From Campylobacter concisus (lineage in GTDB: Bacteria; Campylobacterota; Campylobacteria; Campylobacterales; Campylobacteraceae): 64,000 bases of DNA. This document shows, piece by piece, positions 35,584 through 44,213 of the stretch; within the stretch, counting starts at the first letter, position 1; every line of letters starts with the position of its first letter. The notes under the pieces are model-generated. The model worked only from the letters and a program-made list of their open reading frames with translations. It did no database searches and was not told the origin of the DNA. The stretch lies in assembly GCF_003048875.2 (NCBI RefSeq), contig NZ_CP049264.1:868001-932000 (forward strand), in the 5' to 3' direction. Position numbers and translations under genes: made by a program.

Positions 35584-36837
35584 ATGATGCTAAGGCAAAA
35601 GCAAACTTTAGCGCCAAAGATCAAACTAAACCAAACGCTAAGAAGCTGGCTTCCTATCCTTCAAAGCGGGCTTGATGAGCTAAAAGAGACGCTTGAGCCT
35701 TTTATAAAAGAGAACCCATTTGCCACGATCGAACATAAAAATTTAGAAAAAAGCGAAAAAAGGCGAAATTTTTTCGAGCAGGTTAGTAGAAATTCTGTTA
35801 GCGAGAGTATCGAGGCTTTAAGCATATATAAAGAAAGCCTCTATGAAAAGCTCGTTAGCCAGATAAATCCACCACTTTTTCCCACGCAAAAGTCCCAAGA
35901 TATCGCATATAAGATCATTGAGTGTTTAGACGATGAGGGATATTTTTCTTATGATGATGAAATTTTTGCTGATTTTTGCGAGAGCGAGGTGGAGCGAGTT
36001 AGGGCGAGATTTGCCTACCTTGAGCCCTGTGGCGTGGGCGCAAAGGATGTTAAAGAGAGCTTTTTGTTTCAGCTAAGCGAGGCAGAGGCTAGCGAAGAGA
36101 TCATAGAGTGCGCGAAAAAGATCATCTTAAATTTTGAAAATATAGAGAAGCTTAGAAAGCTTAAATTCTATGACGACGCGCTAAAGATCATAAAGAAATT
36201 TAAAAATCCCCCAGCCATTGAGTATCTTGAAGATGAAAAAGAGGCGGTGCCTGACATCTTCGTGCTAAGCACAAGTAGTGGCATAAGCGTGCAGATAAAT
36301 GACGACTATTATCCTGAAATTTCTATCGACACTGAGGGGCTAGACGAGAAAGAGGCCTTTGTAAGCTCGCGCATAAAAGAGGCAAGCGAGCTCATAGACG
36401 CCCTTGAGATGAGAAAGGCGACACTTTATAAGATAGGGCTCATGATAGTTGAGTATCAGTATGACTACTTTTTGGGTGGTGACATAAAGCCTATGAAGCT
36501 AAAAGACCTAGCTGACGAGCTTGGACGCAACCCTTCAACCATCTCAAGAGCGATCGCGAACAAATATCTAAGCTCCCCACGAGGCACGGTAGCGCTTAAA
36601 AATTTCTTCGCAACTGGCTTTGACGAAGAGACTTCAAACGCTGCGATAAAGGAATTTTTGCTAGAGCTTATCAAAAATGAAGATCACAAAAAGCCACTTT
36701 CTGATCTAAAAATCCAAGAGCTAATCCAAGCTAAATTTAACATCCAAATCGTTCGCCGAACTATCACCAAATACCGCAAAATCCTAAACATCGGCAGCTC
36801 AAGCCAACGAAAAAAGATCTATCAGATAAACGGTTAG
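35584..36837 (+). CDS. rpoN: RNA polymerase sigma-54 factor
   Basis: A 417-residue sigma factor. Region I begins MMLRQKQTLAPKIKLNQTLR and is short in Gln, the core-binding region is about 90-200, and the C-terminus shows the helix-turn-helix with ELGRNPSTISRAIANKYLSS and the RpoN box RRTITKYRKILNI close to the end. It starts right after the lptB stop. It drives middle flagellar genes in Campylobacter, with FlgR as activator; the flgL promoter at 5731 is a likely target. Confidence 0.95.
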   Translation: MMLRQKQTLAPKIKLNQTLRSWLPILQSGLDELKETLEPFIKENPFATIEHKNLEKSEKRRNFFEQVSRNSVSESIEALSIYKESLYEKLVSQINPPLFPTQKSQDIAYKIIECLDDEGYFSYDDEIFADFCESEVERVRARFAYLEPCGVGAKDVKESFLFQLSEAEASEEIIECAKKIILNFENIEKLRKLKFYDDALKIIKKFKNPPAIEYLEDEKEAVPDIFVLSTSSGISVQINDDYYPEISIDTEGLDEKEAFVSSRIKEASELIDALEMRKATLYKIGLMIVEYQYDYFLGGDIKPMKLKDLADELGRNPSTISRAIANKYLSSPRGTVALKNFFATGFDEETSNAAIKEFLLELIKNEDHKKPLSDLKIQELIQAKFNIQIVRRTITKYRKILNIGSSSQRKKIYQING

Positions 36838-37596
36838 CTACCACTCATTTATAGCAAAAAGTGTGGCTTTTCGCATCTGCGTAAATAGCTCACTGCTAAG
36901 CTCATCATACTCTTTGCCTCGTCTTTTATGCTGTGCCAAGCCTGCTGCGTCGTCGTTCCAAGAGCCCATGCCACCAAAGACATCTGCCGCACTTGCCGCA
37001 GTAAAAAGGGCTAAATTTAGCTTTGGCATAAGTGGCGCATTTAGGACATTTTGCTCTATATTTTCTGGCTCATTTAGCGCTTTTAGCCCTCGTCTAAAGC
37101 AGTCACCAAAATTCTCACACTCTATCTCGTCAGCAAATTTAGAGGTCCTAGTTAGGATATCTTTAAACTCCAAAGTGTTATCGCTAAATTTTTGAATTTC
37201 TGGCGTGCCATTTAAACTAAATTCTTTATAGACTATATCCCAGCCCTTTTTATCTTCTTCAAAGCTCCAGTGAGGCACGAGATAGCTCATTTTATCTTTA
37301 TAAATGCAAAGAATAGACTTGTAGCTTACATTTGAAAAGCCTTGCAGCGAGCGCTCCTCTGATGTGACGCTCAAATTTGTGGCATATCTCACGTCGCTTA
37401 GCCCAAGCTTTAAGGCGTGCTTAAACCACTCATTTATGCTAGCTTGCTCTCTTTTTTCTGGCTCATCACCTAAGATAAAGTCAAAAACTAGGCTTTTTAT
37501 AAATTTTTCGCTTTTGTAGTTTAGCTCCGAATTTGACTTTAAGGCTTGCTTTATGAATGCTACGATAATGCAAGCGTTAAAAACTTCACCATTCAT
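36838..37596 (-). CDS. orphan cytoplasmic protein
   Basis: A 252-residue protein I do not recognise. No signal peptide or membrane segment. The C-terminal part is notable: FTAASAADVFGGMGSWND, then a charged KRRGKEYDELSS and a final helix. Two cysteines in ECENFGDCF are spaced as C-N5-C. It converges with rpoN, with the stop codons touching, and its start faces a plus-strand orphan gene at 37713 across a 116-base gap, so it is transcribed on its own. Confidence 0.65.
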   Translation of the reverse strand: MNGEVFNACIIVAFIKQALKSNSELNYKSEKFIKSLVFDFILGDEPEKREQASINEWFKHALKLGLSDVRYATNLSVTSEERSLQGFSNVSYKSILCIYKDKMSYLVPHWSFEEDKKGWDIVYKEFSLNGTPEIQKFSDNTLEFKDILTRTSKFADEIECENFGDCFRRGLKALNEPENIEQNVLNAPLMPKLNLALFTAASAADVFGGMGSWNDDAAGLAQHKRRGKEYDELSSELFTQMRKATLFAINEW

Positions 37597-37712
37597 TTTT
37601 GCTCCTTTTTGAGATATTTTATTAAAAGAAGTATAAATTTATCTCTTTAAGAATTGCAAGCGAAAACTTCAGCTTTTTATAGTAAAATAGTCAAAAATTT
37701 CAAAGAGGCAAA

Positions 37713-38447
37713 ATGGATTTTAATGAGATTGATAAGCTGATAAATACGCTTAAGAAAAACTTGGAAGTTATCGAAAACAACGGCGTTGTCGAGCCTGAGA
37801 CAAAGATCGATGCGCTTACTTTTAATAAAAATGTCGAAGAGATCAAAAAAAGACTTTACAGCACAACAGACGAGGGCAGTTTTTTTAAAAATGTCTTTAA
37901 CACTGAAGATTACTACGAAAACATTAGCTCATACCTCGAGCAGACAAACAAAAGCCTATACTACAAGATAGAAAAAGCCGGAGTGAGCCTAAAGACTAAT
38001 CAAAACCTACAAGAGAGCCTGACAAACATCTCAAACATCATGCAAATTTTAGTCGCTGAATATCAGATACAAAATAAAAAAAAGAAGAAGAGTATCTTCT
38101 CAAGAAGTGGCGATACAGCGATGATAAGAGGGCTACTTGCCGAGCTAATGGAACTGCAAAATAGGATGAATAAAATTTTACATCTCGACTCTCAAATCGT
38201 CTCAAATGTCGTTTTGGAAAATTTTAAAACTATCTACACATTTTTTTATAACTGCATAAGAGTGGCAAAACAAAGGGGTGATGAGCTACTTTTGGTTGAG
38301 ATCGCAGGTATCACAGATAGGATCATTGAGATGATAAGACCTGTGCTTTCAGGCAAGAGCCTAAAGACAAACGAGCTTATCTATCACTACCTCATTTACG
38401 AGCTACGAGAGCTAAAAGCCTACGCCATAGGCGAGGATCTAGCTTAA
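37713..38447 (+). CDS. orphan helical cytoplasmic protein
   Basis: A 244-residue, mostly helical, charged protein without signal peptide. Coiled-coil-like stretches flank a basic run (QNKKKKKSIFSRSGD, about 125-139). Not recognised as any family. Start after AAAGAGGC. It converges with murG, the two coding regions overlapping by 9 bases at their ends, which argues that both ends are real. No functional clue from context. Confidence 0.7.
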   Translation: MDFNEIDKLINTLKKNLEVIENNGVVEPETKIDALTFNKNVEEIKKRLYSTTDEGSFFKNVFNTEDYYENISSYLEQTNKSLYYKIEKAGVSLKTNQNLQESLTNISNIMQILVAEYQIQNKKKKKSIFSRSGDTAMIRGLLAELMELQNRMNKILHLDSQIVSNVVLENFKTIYTFFYNCIRVAKQRGDELLLVEIAGITDRIIEMIRPVLSGKSLKTNELIYHYLIYELRELKAYAIGEDLA

Positions 38448-39461
38448 AATTTTATCCATTATCTCTTTTGCTCCGTTTGGCAAAAGGATTTCTTTTAGTG
38501 CTTTGCTGCTTTTGTTTAGATCAAAGCTCTCGATCATTTTTATGACTTCGTCTTTGTCTAAATTTTCGCCATTTTGCAGGCAAATTTCGGCTATGCCTTT
38601 ATCTTTTAGAAATTTAGCGTTATAAAACTGGTGATTGCCAGCGGCATAAGGAAATGGCACAAAGATAGATGGTAGGGCGTTTGCGCAAAGCTCCCAAAGC
38701 GAGCTAGCTCCAGCTCTTGATATGGCAAGATCAGCCTCACTCATCTTCTTTTCTATCTCTTTGCTAAAGTCAAAAATTTCTAAATTTGCCTCGCTAAAGC
38801 CAAGCTCATCATATCTTTTTTTAAGCTCATCAAGGGCATTTTTGCCGCATTGATGAATGATTTTTATCCCTTTTTCTTTAAGATATGGGGCTAAATTTAT
38901 AGCTAGCTCATTTATAGCTTTTGCACCTTGTGAGCCACCTAAAAATAGTATCGTTTTTAGCTCATCTCTTGTTCTTTGGCTTTCAAAAAATTTATTTGCC
39001 ACAGGATAAGGGCAGGGCGAGAGCTCATCATAAGAGCTAAAAAAGCCCTTTGCGTATGGCTTTAAAATTTTATTTAGCTTGCCAGTTACGGCATTTTGCT
39101 CGTGGATGAAAAGCGGTGTTTTAGAGATGATGGCCGCTATGGCTGCTGGCGCTGCTGAGTAGCCTCCCACGCTGATGACTGCTTTAACGCCATTTTCTTT
39201 AAAAATTTGCTTGCATTTTAGCGCTAGGCTTATGATGTTTGTTAGTGATTTTAGCTTGGCAAGGCCTCTTTTATTTACGACACCACTGCTTGGTAAGAAG
39301 AATTTTTTTGCAAATTTCTCATCATTTTCAAACCAAAATTTGTCCTGACCGCTAGTTGAACCGATAAAAATAGGCTTTATGCCTCGTCTATTTAGCTCCT
39401 CACAAAAGCTTCTAGCGATCGCCAAATGCCCACCAGTGCCGCCACCACAAATAACTATCAT
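38439..39461 (-). CDS. murG: MurG glycosyltransferase
   Basis: A 340-residue peripheral membrane enzyme that adds GlcNAc to lipid I to give lipid II. The N-terminal GGGTGGH loop (6-12), HEQNAVTGKLNK (about 117-128), and the donor-binding GGSQGAKAIN (about 179-188) and SRAGASSLWEL (about 250) motifs are present. Length is a little below the usual 350. It overlaps the ftsW end by 4 bases and so is coupled to the flippase-like division protein. Confidence 0.95.
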   Translation of the reverse strand: MIVICGGGTGGHLAIARSFCEELNRRGIKPIFIGSTSGQDKFWFENDEKFAKKFFLPSSGVVNKRGLAKLKSLTNIISLALKCKQIFKENGVKAVISVGGYSAAPAAIAAIISKTPLFIHEQNAVTGKLNKILKPYAKGFFSSYDELSPCPYPVANKFFESQRTRDELKTILFLGGSQGAKAINELAINLAPYLKEKGIKIIHQCGKNALDELKKRYDELGFSEANLEIFDFSKEIEKKMSEADLAISRAGASSLWELCANALPSIFVPFPYAAGNHQFYNAKFLKDKGIAEICLQNGENLDKDEVIKMIESFDLNKSSKALKEILLPNGAKEIMDKILS

Positions 39462-40630
39462 AGTTTTGCCTTTTTACTAACCATCAAGACCATGCCGATG
39501 CCGATGCATATAGCAAGCACGGAGCTGCCGCCGTAGCTAAGAAATGGCACAGCGATACCTTTTATCGGCGTGATCGATGTGATGCCGTAACTATTCATCA
39601 AAAACGAAAACGACAAGATAAGACCGATGCCTAGCGAGAATAGGTGATAGACCTTGTTTTCGCTCCTAGCTGAAATTCTAAATATCCTATAAAGTAGTGT
39701 GATAAAGATCGCTGTGATGCATAAAATACCAAAAACGCCGACCTCCTCAGCTATGCCAGCTAGCACAAAGTCTGTATGCACCTCGCTTAAAAAGCCAAGC
39801 TTAAATATACCAGCTCCAAGCCCCTCGCCAAAAAACTCGCCGTGTTTAATTGCATTTAGTGAGTGAGAAATTTGATATGGCTCTGGCGCGTCTGCCACTC
39901 TAAGCACGTTTGCCACGCTATCTGGCAAGAAAGAGAGAACCATATTTTGTATCGTGCCCCACCATGACTTTATACGTAAAATTCTGTGCTCAGAGCTAAC
40001 TATCGCCACCGTCATGACAAAGGCAGCACCCAAGATACCTATACCAAAGAGCCTAACGCTAGCCCCTGCAAAGAGCGCCATCGTCACAAAGGTAAGTGCC
40101 AAAACTACAACCTGACCAAGGTCGTTTTGCATAACGGCAATAAGAAAGACAATTACAACAAATAGACCAATATAAGGCCAAAGTATCCTGATCTCATCTG
40201 CTAAAGTCCTCTTACCGTCGCTAAATTTTCTAGTAAAGCTCCATGCTAAAAAATAGACAAAACCGACTTTGAAAAACTCAACAGGCGCAAGTGAGAAGCC
40301 AGGCAGCCTGATCCAGCGTCTAGCACCTCCAGAGTCAGTCACCATCGAAGCTGGCAAGGCGTGCATGAGCCCCATAGCGATACCGCACGAGATAAGAAGT
40401 CCAAAGCCTATCCAAACGAGCGCTTTGTCGGGATTTAGCCTAGAGAGCCACCACATGAGAAAAATTCCTATGCAACCGACTGCAAACTGGCGGATGAAAA
40501 AGTGAAATTCGTCGTAGTTAAAAAATAAAACTGTAAAAACTGGCAAGGATAGTGAAAAAATGATACTTATGGCGATCAAAGTCGCGCAAAGATAGAAAAT
40601 AACCTTATCAACTGCCAAATTTAGCTCCAA
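39458..40630 (-). CDS. ftsW: cell division protein FtsW (SEDS family)
   Basis: A 390-residue polytopic SEDS-family peptidoglycan polymerase of the divisome. Motifs include PGFSLAPVEFFKVGFVYFLAW, NDLGQVVVLALTF, HTDFVLAGIAEEVG and TPIKGIAVPFLSYGGSSVLA. The ATG-less start is TTG at 40630 without an obvious ribosome site, so a start a few codons away cannot be excluded. FtsW rather than RodA is inferred from the fusion to murG. Cognate FtsI is not in the window. Confidence 0.92.
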   Translation of the reverse strand: MELNLAVDKVIFYLCATLIAISIIFSLSLPVFTVLFFNYDEFHFFIRQFAVGCIGIFLMWWLSRLNPDKALVWIGFGLLISCGIAMGLMHALPASMVTDSGGARRWIRLPGFSLAPVEFFKVGFVYFLAWSFTRKFSDGKRTLADEIRILWPYIGLFVVIVFLIAVMQNDLGQVVVLALTFVTMALFAGASVRLFGIGILGAAFVMTVAIVSSEHRILRIKSWWGTIQNMVLSFLPDSVANVLRVADAPEPYQISHSLNAIKHGEFFGEGLGAGIFKLGFLSEVHTDFVLAGIAEEVGVFGILCITAIFITLLYRIFRISARSENKVYHLFSLGIGLILSFSFLMNSYGITSITPIKGIAVPFLSYGGSSVLAICIGIGMVLMVSKKAKL

Positions 40631-40680
40631 CTTTAAAATGAGCCAAAGTATAATAAAAAACGGCTTACAAAGATATTATT

Positions 40681-40689
40681 TGCTATAAT
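40681..40689 (+). promoter_or_regulatory. extended -10 promoter of murI
   Basis: TGCTATAAT, a consensus extended -10 element 21 bases before the murI ATG. It lies in the short gap between divergent ftsW and murI. Confidence 0.65.
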
Positions 40690-40709
40690 TGCAGGCTTTA
40701 AGGATGGGC

Positions 40710-41498
40710 ATGAAGATAGGTATATTTGACTCGGGACTTGGCGGACTTAGCGTCTTAAACGAAGCTTTAAGCAAGCTTAGCGAGCATGAATTTTTATATT
40801 ACGCAGATGTGAAAAATGTCCCATACGGACAAAAGAGCAGGGATGAGATATTAAAATTTAGCTTTGATGCGGTGAAATTTCTTGTTAGAAATGGCGCAGA
40901 AGCTGTTGTGGTAGCGTGTAACACTGCAACAAGCGTGGCGATAAAAGAGCTTAGAGCAAATTTAAGCGTGCCGATCATCGGCATGGAGCCAGCTGTAAAA
41001 AAGGCTCACGATCTAAGCCACGATGACGCCCTAAAAACGCTTGTCATCGCCACTCCAGTCACCGTAAATGGTGCAAAACTAAAAGAGCTAATCACAAATT
41101 TAAACGCAAAAGATAAAACCGAGCTGCTAGCTCTGCCTCGCCTTGTAAATTTCGCTGAAAAGGCTGAGTTTGAGAGCGAAAACGTTAAGTCATATCTAAA
41201 AGAAGAGCTAGCTAAATTTGATCTAAGTAAATTTGACTTTTTAGTGCTTGGCTGCACGCATTTTAACTATTTTAAAGATAGCTTAAGAGAAATTTTGCCC
41301 CCAAATGTAAGCATAATAGACGGCAACGAAGGGACGATAAAGCGCCTCATAAGCGAGCTTGGACTTAAAATTTCAAGTGTAAATTTAACTCCAAATGTGA
41401 AATTTTTCTACTCAGGTGACGAGGTTTGCGAGCAAAGCGAGCTAGAGAAAATTTCAAGAAATTTAGCTAGATTAGAAAAAATGAGAGCGATCAGCTAG
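40710..41498 (+). CDS. murI: glutamate racemase
   Basis: A 262-residue enzyme that makes D-glutamate for peptidoglycan. Starts MKIGIFDSGLGGLSVL; Cys70 in VVACNTATS and the second catalytic Cys in VLGCTHF (about 173) are both present, as are YYADVKNVPYGQKS and DGNEGTIKRL. ATG at 40710 fits best because AAGGA lies 5 bases before it and the family begins M-K-I-G-x-F-D-S-G; upstream in-frame starts are ignored. The gene sits next to murG-ftsW with opposite direction, a cell-wall group. Confidence 0.95.
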   Translation: MKIGIFDSGLGGLSVLNEALSKLSEHEFLYYADVKNVPYGQKSRDEILKFSFDAVKFLVRNGAEAVVVACNTATSVAIKELRANLSVPIIGMEPAVKKAHDLSHDDALKTLVIATPVTVNGAKLKELITNLNAKDKTELLALPRLVNFAEKAEFESENVKSYLKEELAKFDLSKFDFLVLGCTHFNYFKDSLREILPPNVSIIDGNEGTIKRLISELGLKISSVNLTPNVKFFYSGDEVCEQSELEKISRNLARLEKMRAIS

Positions 41499-41533
41499 GC
41501 TAAATTTAGCTAAAAATTTGAGCCAAATTTAGC
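41499..41533. terminator. weak bidirectional hairpin between murI and dedA
   Basis: GCTAAATTT and AAATTTAGC, a 9-base inverted repeat with a 17-base loop, lies between the convergent gene ends. It has little G+C and AAAA follows, so termination is only possible. Confidence 0.35.
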
Positions 41534-41567
41534 AAAATACACTAAATTTTACGTATTTTTATATGTA

Positions 41568-42158
41568 TTATTTTTTTCTTTGCTTTAATATATAGATAGC
41601 ACTTATTATCGCAACCACCGCCAAAAGAGCGATCGTAATCGCTAGAAGTGTCTGTTTATCAGGATTTGAGCCTAGAAAGTAGCCAACTCCAAGCAAAACC
41701 GCACACCAAATCCCAGCGCCAAGCGTGGTAAATAGGCAAAATCTAAAAATGTTCATCTTAGCAAGCCCAGCTGGCAGGCTGATATACTGGCGAATTCCTG
41801 GGATGAGGCGTGAGTTAAATGTTGAAATTTCGCCATGTTTATTGAAAAATGCTTCAAATTTATCCATTTTTTCGTGAGTGATGCCAACAAATTTGCCGTA
41901 TTTTAAGACGATCTCGCGTCCAAAAAAGTAGCAAAGATAGTAGTTAAAAATGGCTCCAAGAAGGCTACCAAGCGTGCCTGAGATAAAAGCAAGCGCTAAG
42001 TTCATCTCGCCTTTGTGAGCTAGATATCCAGCTGGTATCATCGCCACTTCGCTTGGAAATGGAAAAAATGAGCTCTCTAAAAACATCATTACAAATATGC
42101 CAGCATAGCCCCAGCTGCTCACGCTTGAGACTATAAAATCAATAATGTCATGTAGCAT
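41568..42158 (-). CDS. DedA-family membrane protein
   Basis: A 196-residue inner-membrane protein with about five hydrophobic segments. Family marks: [22 protein letters not shown] (about 26-47), the [21 protein letters not shown] block, and the R[14 protein letters not shown] motif (about 120-133). DedA proteins move undecaprenyl phosphate or other phospholipids across the membrane and support envelope and pH homeostasis; family-based. Convergent with murI, an enzyme that also feeds peptidoglycan synthesis. Confidence 0.9.
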   Translation of the reverse strand: MLHDIIDFIVSSVSSWGYAGIFVMMFLESSFFPFPSEVAMIPAGYLAHKGEMNLALAFISGTLGSLLGAIFNYYLCYFFGREIVLKYGKFVGITHEKMDKFEAFFNKHGEISTFNSRLIPGIRQYISLPAGLAKMNIFRFCLFTTLGAGIWCAVLLGVGYFLGSNPDKQTLLAITIALLAVVAIISAIYILKQRKK

Positions 42159-42285
42159 TTTTACTCCGAAATTTATCTTAAGTGATGCATTGTAGCAAAG
42201 CTTTATTTACTAATAGTAACTAACAAAAGCGATAAATTTTAAGAAAGATAGTTAAAACGAAAAGCTATAAGGTTTAAATTTAAAG

Positions 42286-42310
42286 GTAAAATTAGGGCGA
42301 AAGCTCGCCC
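42286..42310 (-). terminator. terminator after the second metQ
   Basis: On the minus strand GGGCGA-gctt-TCGCCC is followed by TAATTTTA. It starts 6 bases past the stop codon; T-run is interrupted, so strength is uncertain. Confidence 0.55.
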
Positions 42311-42315
42311 CGTTT

Positions 42316-43095
42316 TTAAAATGCAGGTATGACCTCGCCTTTGTAACGAGTGATGATGAAATTTTTAGTATCAGGGCTAAGCACCGCATCAATTAAAGCT
42401 TTGATCTTAGGATTGTTCTCGTTGCCAGCTCTTGTGACGATGATGTTGGCGTAAGGGCTGTTGGCATCTTCAAGTAAAAGTGCGTCTTTTGCCACGCTCA
42501 TGCCAAGATCAAGGACGAAATTTGTGCTAATAGCAGCGATATCGACATCATCAAGCGTTCTTGGGATCTGAGCGCCTTCTAGCTCGACAAACTGCAAATT
42601 CTTAGGATTTTTAGTTATGTCATTTACAGTTGCAACTTTTACGTTTTTATCGATCTCTATAAGGCCAGCTTTTTCTAAAATTCTAAGCGCTCTGTTGCCA
42701 TTTGACGGATCGTAAGCTATCGCCACTTTTGCGCCATCTTTTAGATCTTTTATGTTTTTTATCTTTTTAGAGTAAAAGCCAAGTGGCTCGACATGGACAT
42801 TTGCAACGCTTACAAGATGCAGGCCTCTAGCCTTGTTTTGCTCCTCAAGATATGGCAAATGCTGAAAGAAATTTGCGTCTAAGCTGCCATCTTCTGTGGC
42901 GACATTTGGTATCGAATAGTCTGAAATTTCAGAGATAACAAGGTCGTAGCCTTTATCTTTTAGCTTTGGTTTTACAAATTCTAAAATTTCAGCGTGTGGC
43001 ACTGGTGAGACGCCAACAGTGATAGTGTGGTCCTTGTCGGCTGCGTGAAGGCTTAGAGCAACTAAAGATGCGGTTAAAAGTTTGATAAATTTCAT
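42316..43095 (-). CDS. metQ: MetQ/NlpA-type substrate-binding protein, second copy
   Basis: A 259-residue periplasmic binding protein of the D-methionine/methionine ABC importer type. Signal peptide MKFIKLLTASLVALSLHA, then ITVGVSPVPHAEILEFVKP, ATEDGSLDANFFQHLPYLEE and a C-terminal RYKGEVIPAF. There is no lipobox cysteine, so unlike most MetQ proteins it is probably free in the periplasm. It is a close paralogue of the upstream copy (43173-43955), with 77 bases between them. The two copies may differ in ligand (methionine, its D-form, or another amino acid). Confidence 0.88.
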   Translation of the reverse strand: MKFIKLLTASLVALSLHAADKDHTITVGVSPVPHAEILEFVKPKLKDKGYDLVISEISDYSIPNVATEDGSLDANFFQHLPYLEEQNKARGLHLVSVANVHVEPLGFYSKKIKNIKDLKDGAKVAIAYDPSNGNRALRILEKAGLIEIDKNVKVATVNDITKNPKNLQFVELEGAQIPRTLDDVDIAAISTNFVLDLGMSVAKDALLLEDANSPYANIIVTRAGNENNPKIKALIDAVLSPDTKNFIITRYKGEVIPAF

Positions 43096-43172
43096 TGTTT
43101 TTACTTTTTTTGATTTGATTTTAAGCGACGCTAAAAAGGTAAAAGCTTTTACGTCGCTTTTTATAAATTTAA

Positions 43173-43955
43173 TTAAAACGCTGGGATGATAGCGCCGTTA
43201 TATTTTGTCTCGATAAATTTCTTAACTTCTGGTGAGTTGATCGCTTTATCAAGCGCTTTAGTTTTAGGGCTGTTCTCGTTGCCAGCTTTAACAACTACGT
43301 AATTTACGTATGGGCTATCTTTGCTCTCGATCACAAGCGCGTCTTTTGTTGGATTGAGATTTGCATTTAGCGCGTAGTTTGTGTTGATAACTGCGATAGT
43401 AACGTCATCAAGCGTTCTTGGCACTTGAGCAGTCTCGATCTCTTCAAATTTAAGCTTCTTAGGGTTATCAACTATATCAAGTGGGGTTTTTAGTGGGTTG
43501 TTGTTTAGCTTGATAAGTCCGGTACTTGCTATGATATCAAGTGCGCGGCTCTCGTTTGTTGGGTCATTTGGTATAGAGACAACTGCGCCATCTTTTAGCT
43601 CTTTGATATCTTTGATCTTTTTAGAATAAACGCCCATTGGCTCGAGGTGTACGCCAACTGTTTTTACAAGGTGAGTGCCTTTGTTTTTGTTAAACTCTTC
43701 AAGATATGGGATGTGCTGAAAGAAGTTTGCATCAAGGTCACCGTCCTCTGTCGCAAGGTTTGGCGTGGTGTAGTCGTTAAATTCTTTGATCTCAAGTGTG
43801 TAGCCATCTTTTGCCAAAATAGGCTTTACAACCTCTAAAATTTCAGCATGTGGGATAGGTGTAGCACCGACGATTATTGTTTTTGATTTGTCAGCAGCAT
43901 TTGCGCTAACGCTAAGGCCTAGGGCAACTAAAGAGGTAAGAAGTAGTTTTTTCAT
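43173..43955 (-). CDS. metQ: MetQ/NlpA-type substrate-binding protein, first copy
   Basis: A 260-residue paralogue of the next gene. Signal peptide MKKLLLTSLVALGLSVSANA with cut before ADKS, and IIVGATPIPHAEILEVVKP, ATEDGDLDANFFQHIPYLEE, NDPTNESRALDIIASTGLI, and end KYNGAIIPAF. No lipobox. It is downstream of metN and metI but separated from metI by a 258-base region with a small reading frame and hairpins, unlike the tight spacing elsewhere. It probably delivers methionine or a related amino acid to MetNI. Confidence 0.9.
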   Translation of the reverse strand: MKKLLLTSLVALGLSVSANAADKSKTIIVGATPIPHAEILEVVKPILAKDGYTLEIKEFNDYTTPNLATEDGDLDANFFQHIPYLEEFNKNKGTHLVKTVGVHLEPMGVYSKKIKDIKELKDGAVVSIPNDPTNESRALDIIASTGLIKLNNNPLKTPLDIVDNPKKLKFEEIETAQVPRTLDDVTIAVINTNYALNANLNPTKDALVIESKDSPYVNYVVVKAGNENSPKTKALDKAINSPEVKKFIETKYNGAIIPAF

Positions 43956-44017
43956 TTGTTATCCTTTTTTAAAATTTGCCAAGCACCAAAAAAGGATAAA
44001 TTTAAACTAGAAGGTTA

Positions 44018-44066
44018 AATTTCTTTTTAAGCGCTTAAGCTAGTTCTAAGCACTTAAAAAGAAATT
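44018..44066 (-). promoter_or_regulatory. long hairpin B upstream of metQ
   Basis: AATTTCTTTTTAAG (44018-44031) pairs perfectly with CTTAAAAAGAAATT (44053-44066), and after one mismatch a further 5 pairs (44033-44037 with 44047-44051) extend the stem over a 9-base loop. On the minus strand no T-run follows. It shares bases 44045-44053 with hairpin A (44045-44077) and cannot coexist with it. Confidence 0.65.
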
Positions 44067-44077
44067 CTGTGCTTAGA
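44045..44077 (-). promoter_or_regulatory. competing hairpin A upstream of metQ
   Basis: TCTAAGCAC and GTGCTTAGA (44069-44077 with 44045-44053) form a perfect 9-bp stem with a 15-base loop. Its 5' arm on the minus strand begins 3 bases after the stop codon of the small reading frame. Confidence 0.6.
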
Positions 44078-44079
44078 GA

Positions 44080-44139
44080 TTAGTCTTTCGACGACGCATT
44101 TTTTAGTAGGCGGCACATCTGGCACATATCTGATTTCAT
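44080..44139 (-). CDS. 19-residue Met/Cys-rich peptide, candidate leader peptide
   Basis: The frame reads MKSDMCQMCRLLKNASSKD and stops at TAA. ATG at 44139 is preceded by GAAAGGACAAAAG, a good ribosome site with 6-base spacing. Three Met (1, 5, 8) and two Cys (6, 9) codons lie in the first nine. It sits after metI and before metQ, and its stop is just before hairpin A. Whether it is translated is not shown by sequence; the ribosome site, the bias and the location in a methionine transport operon support a regulatory leader. A small CxxC peptide with its own function is the alternative. Confidence 0.5.
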   Translation of the reverse strand: MKSDMCQMCRLLKNASSKD

Positions 44140-44213
44140 CTTTTGTCCTTTCAGCTAAAATTAATTTGGCAATTTTAAGGAAAAAAGCTTAAAATCAGAT
44201 AAAAAATGTGGCC

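Noticed and set aside
44172-44195. ATTTTAAG/CTTAAAAT stem after metI as a terminator
   Set aside because: A+T-only 8-bp stem without a T-run on the minus strand; unlikely to stop transcription.
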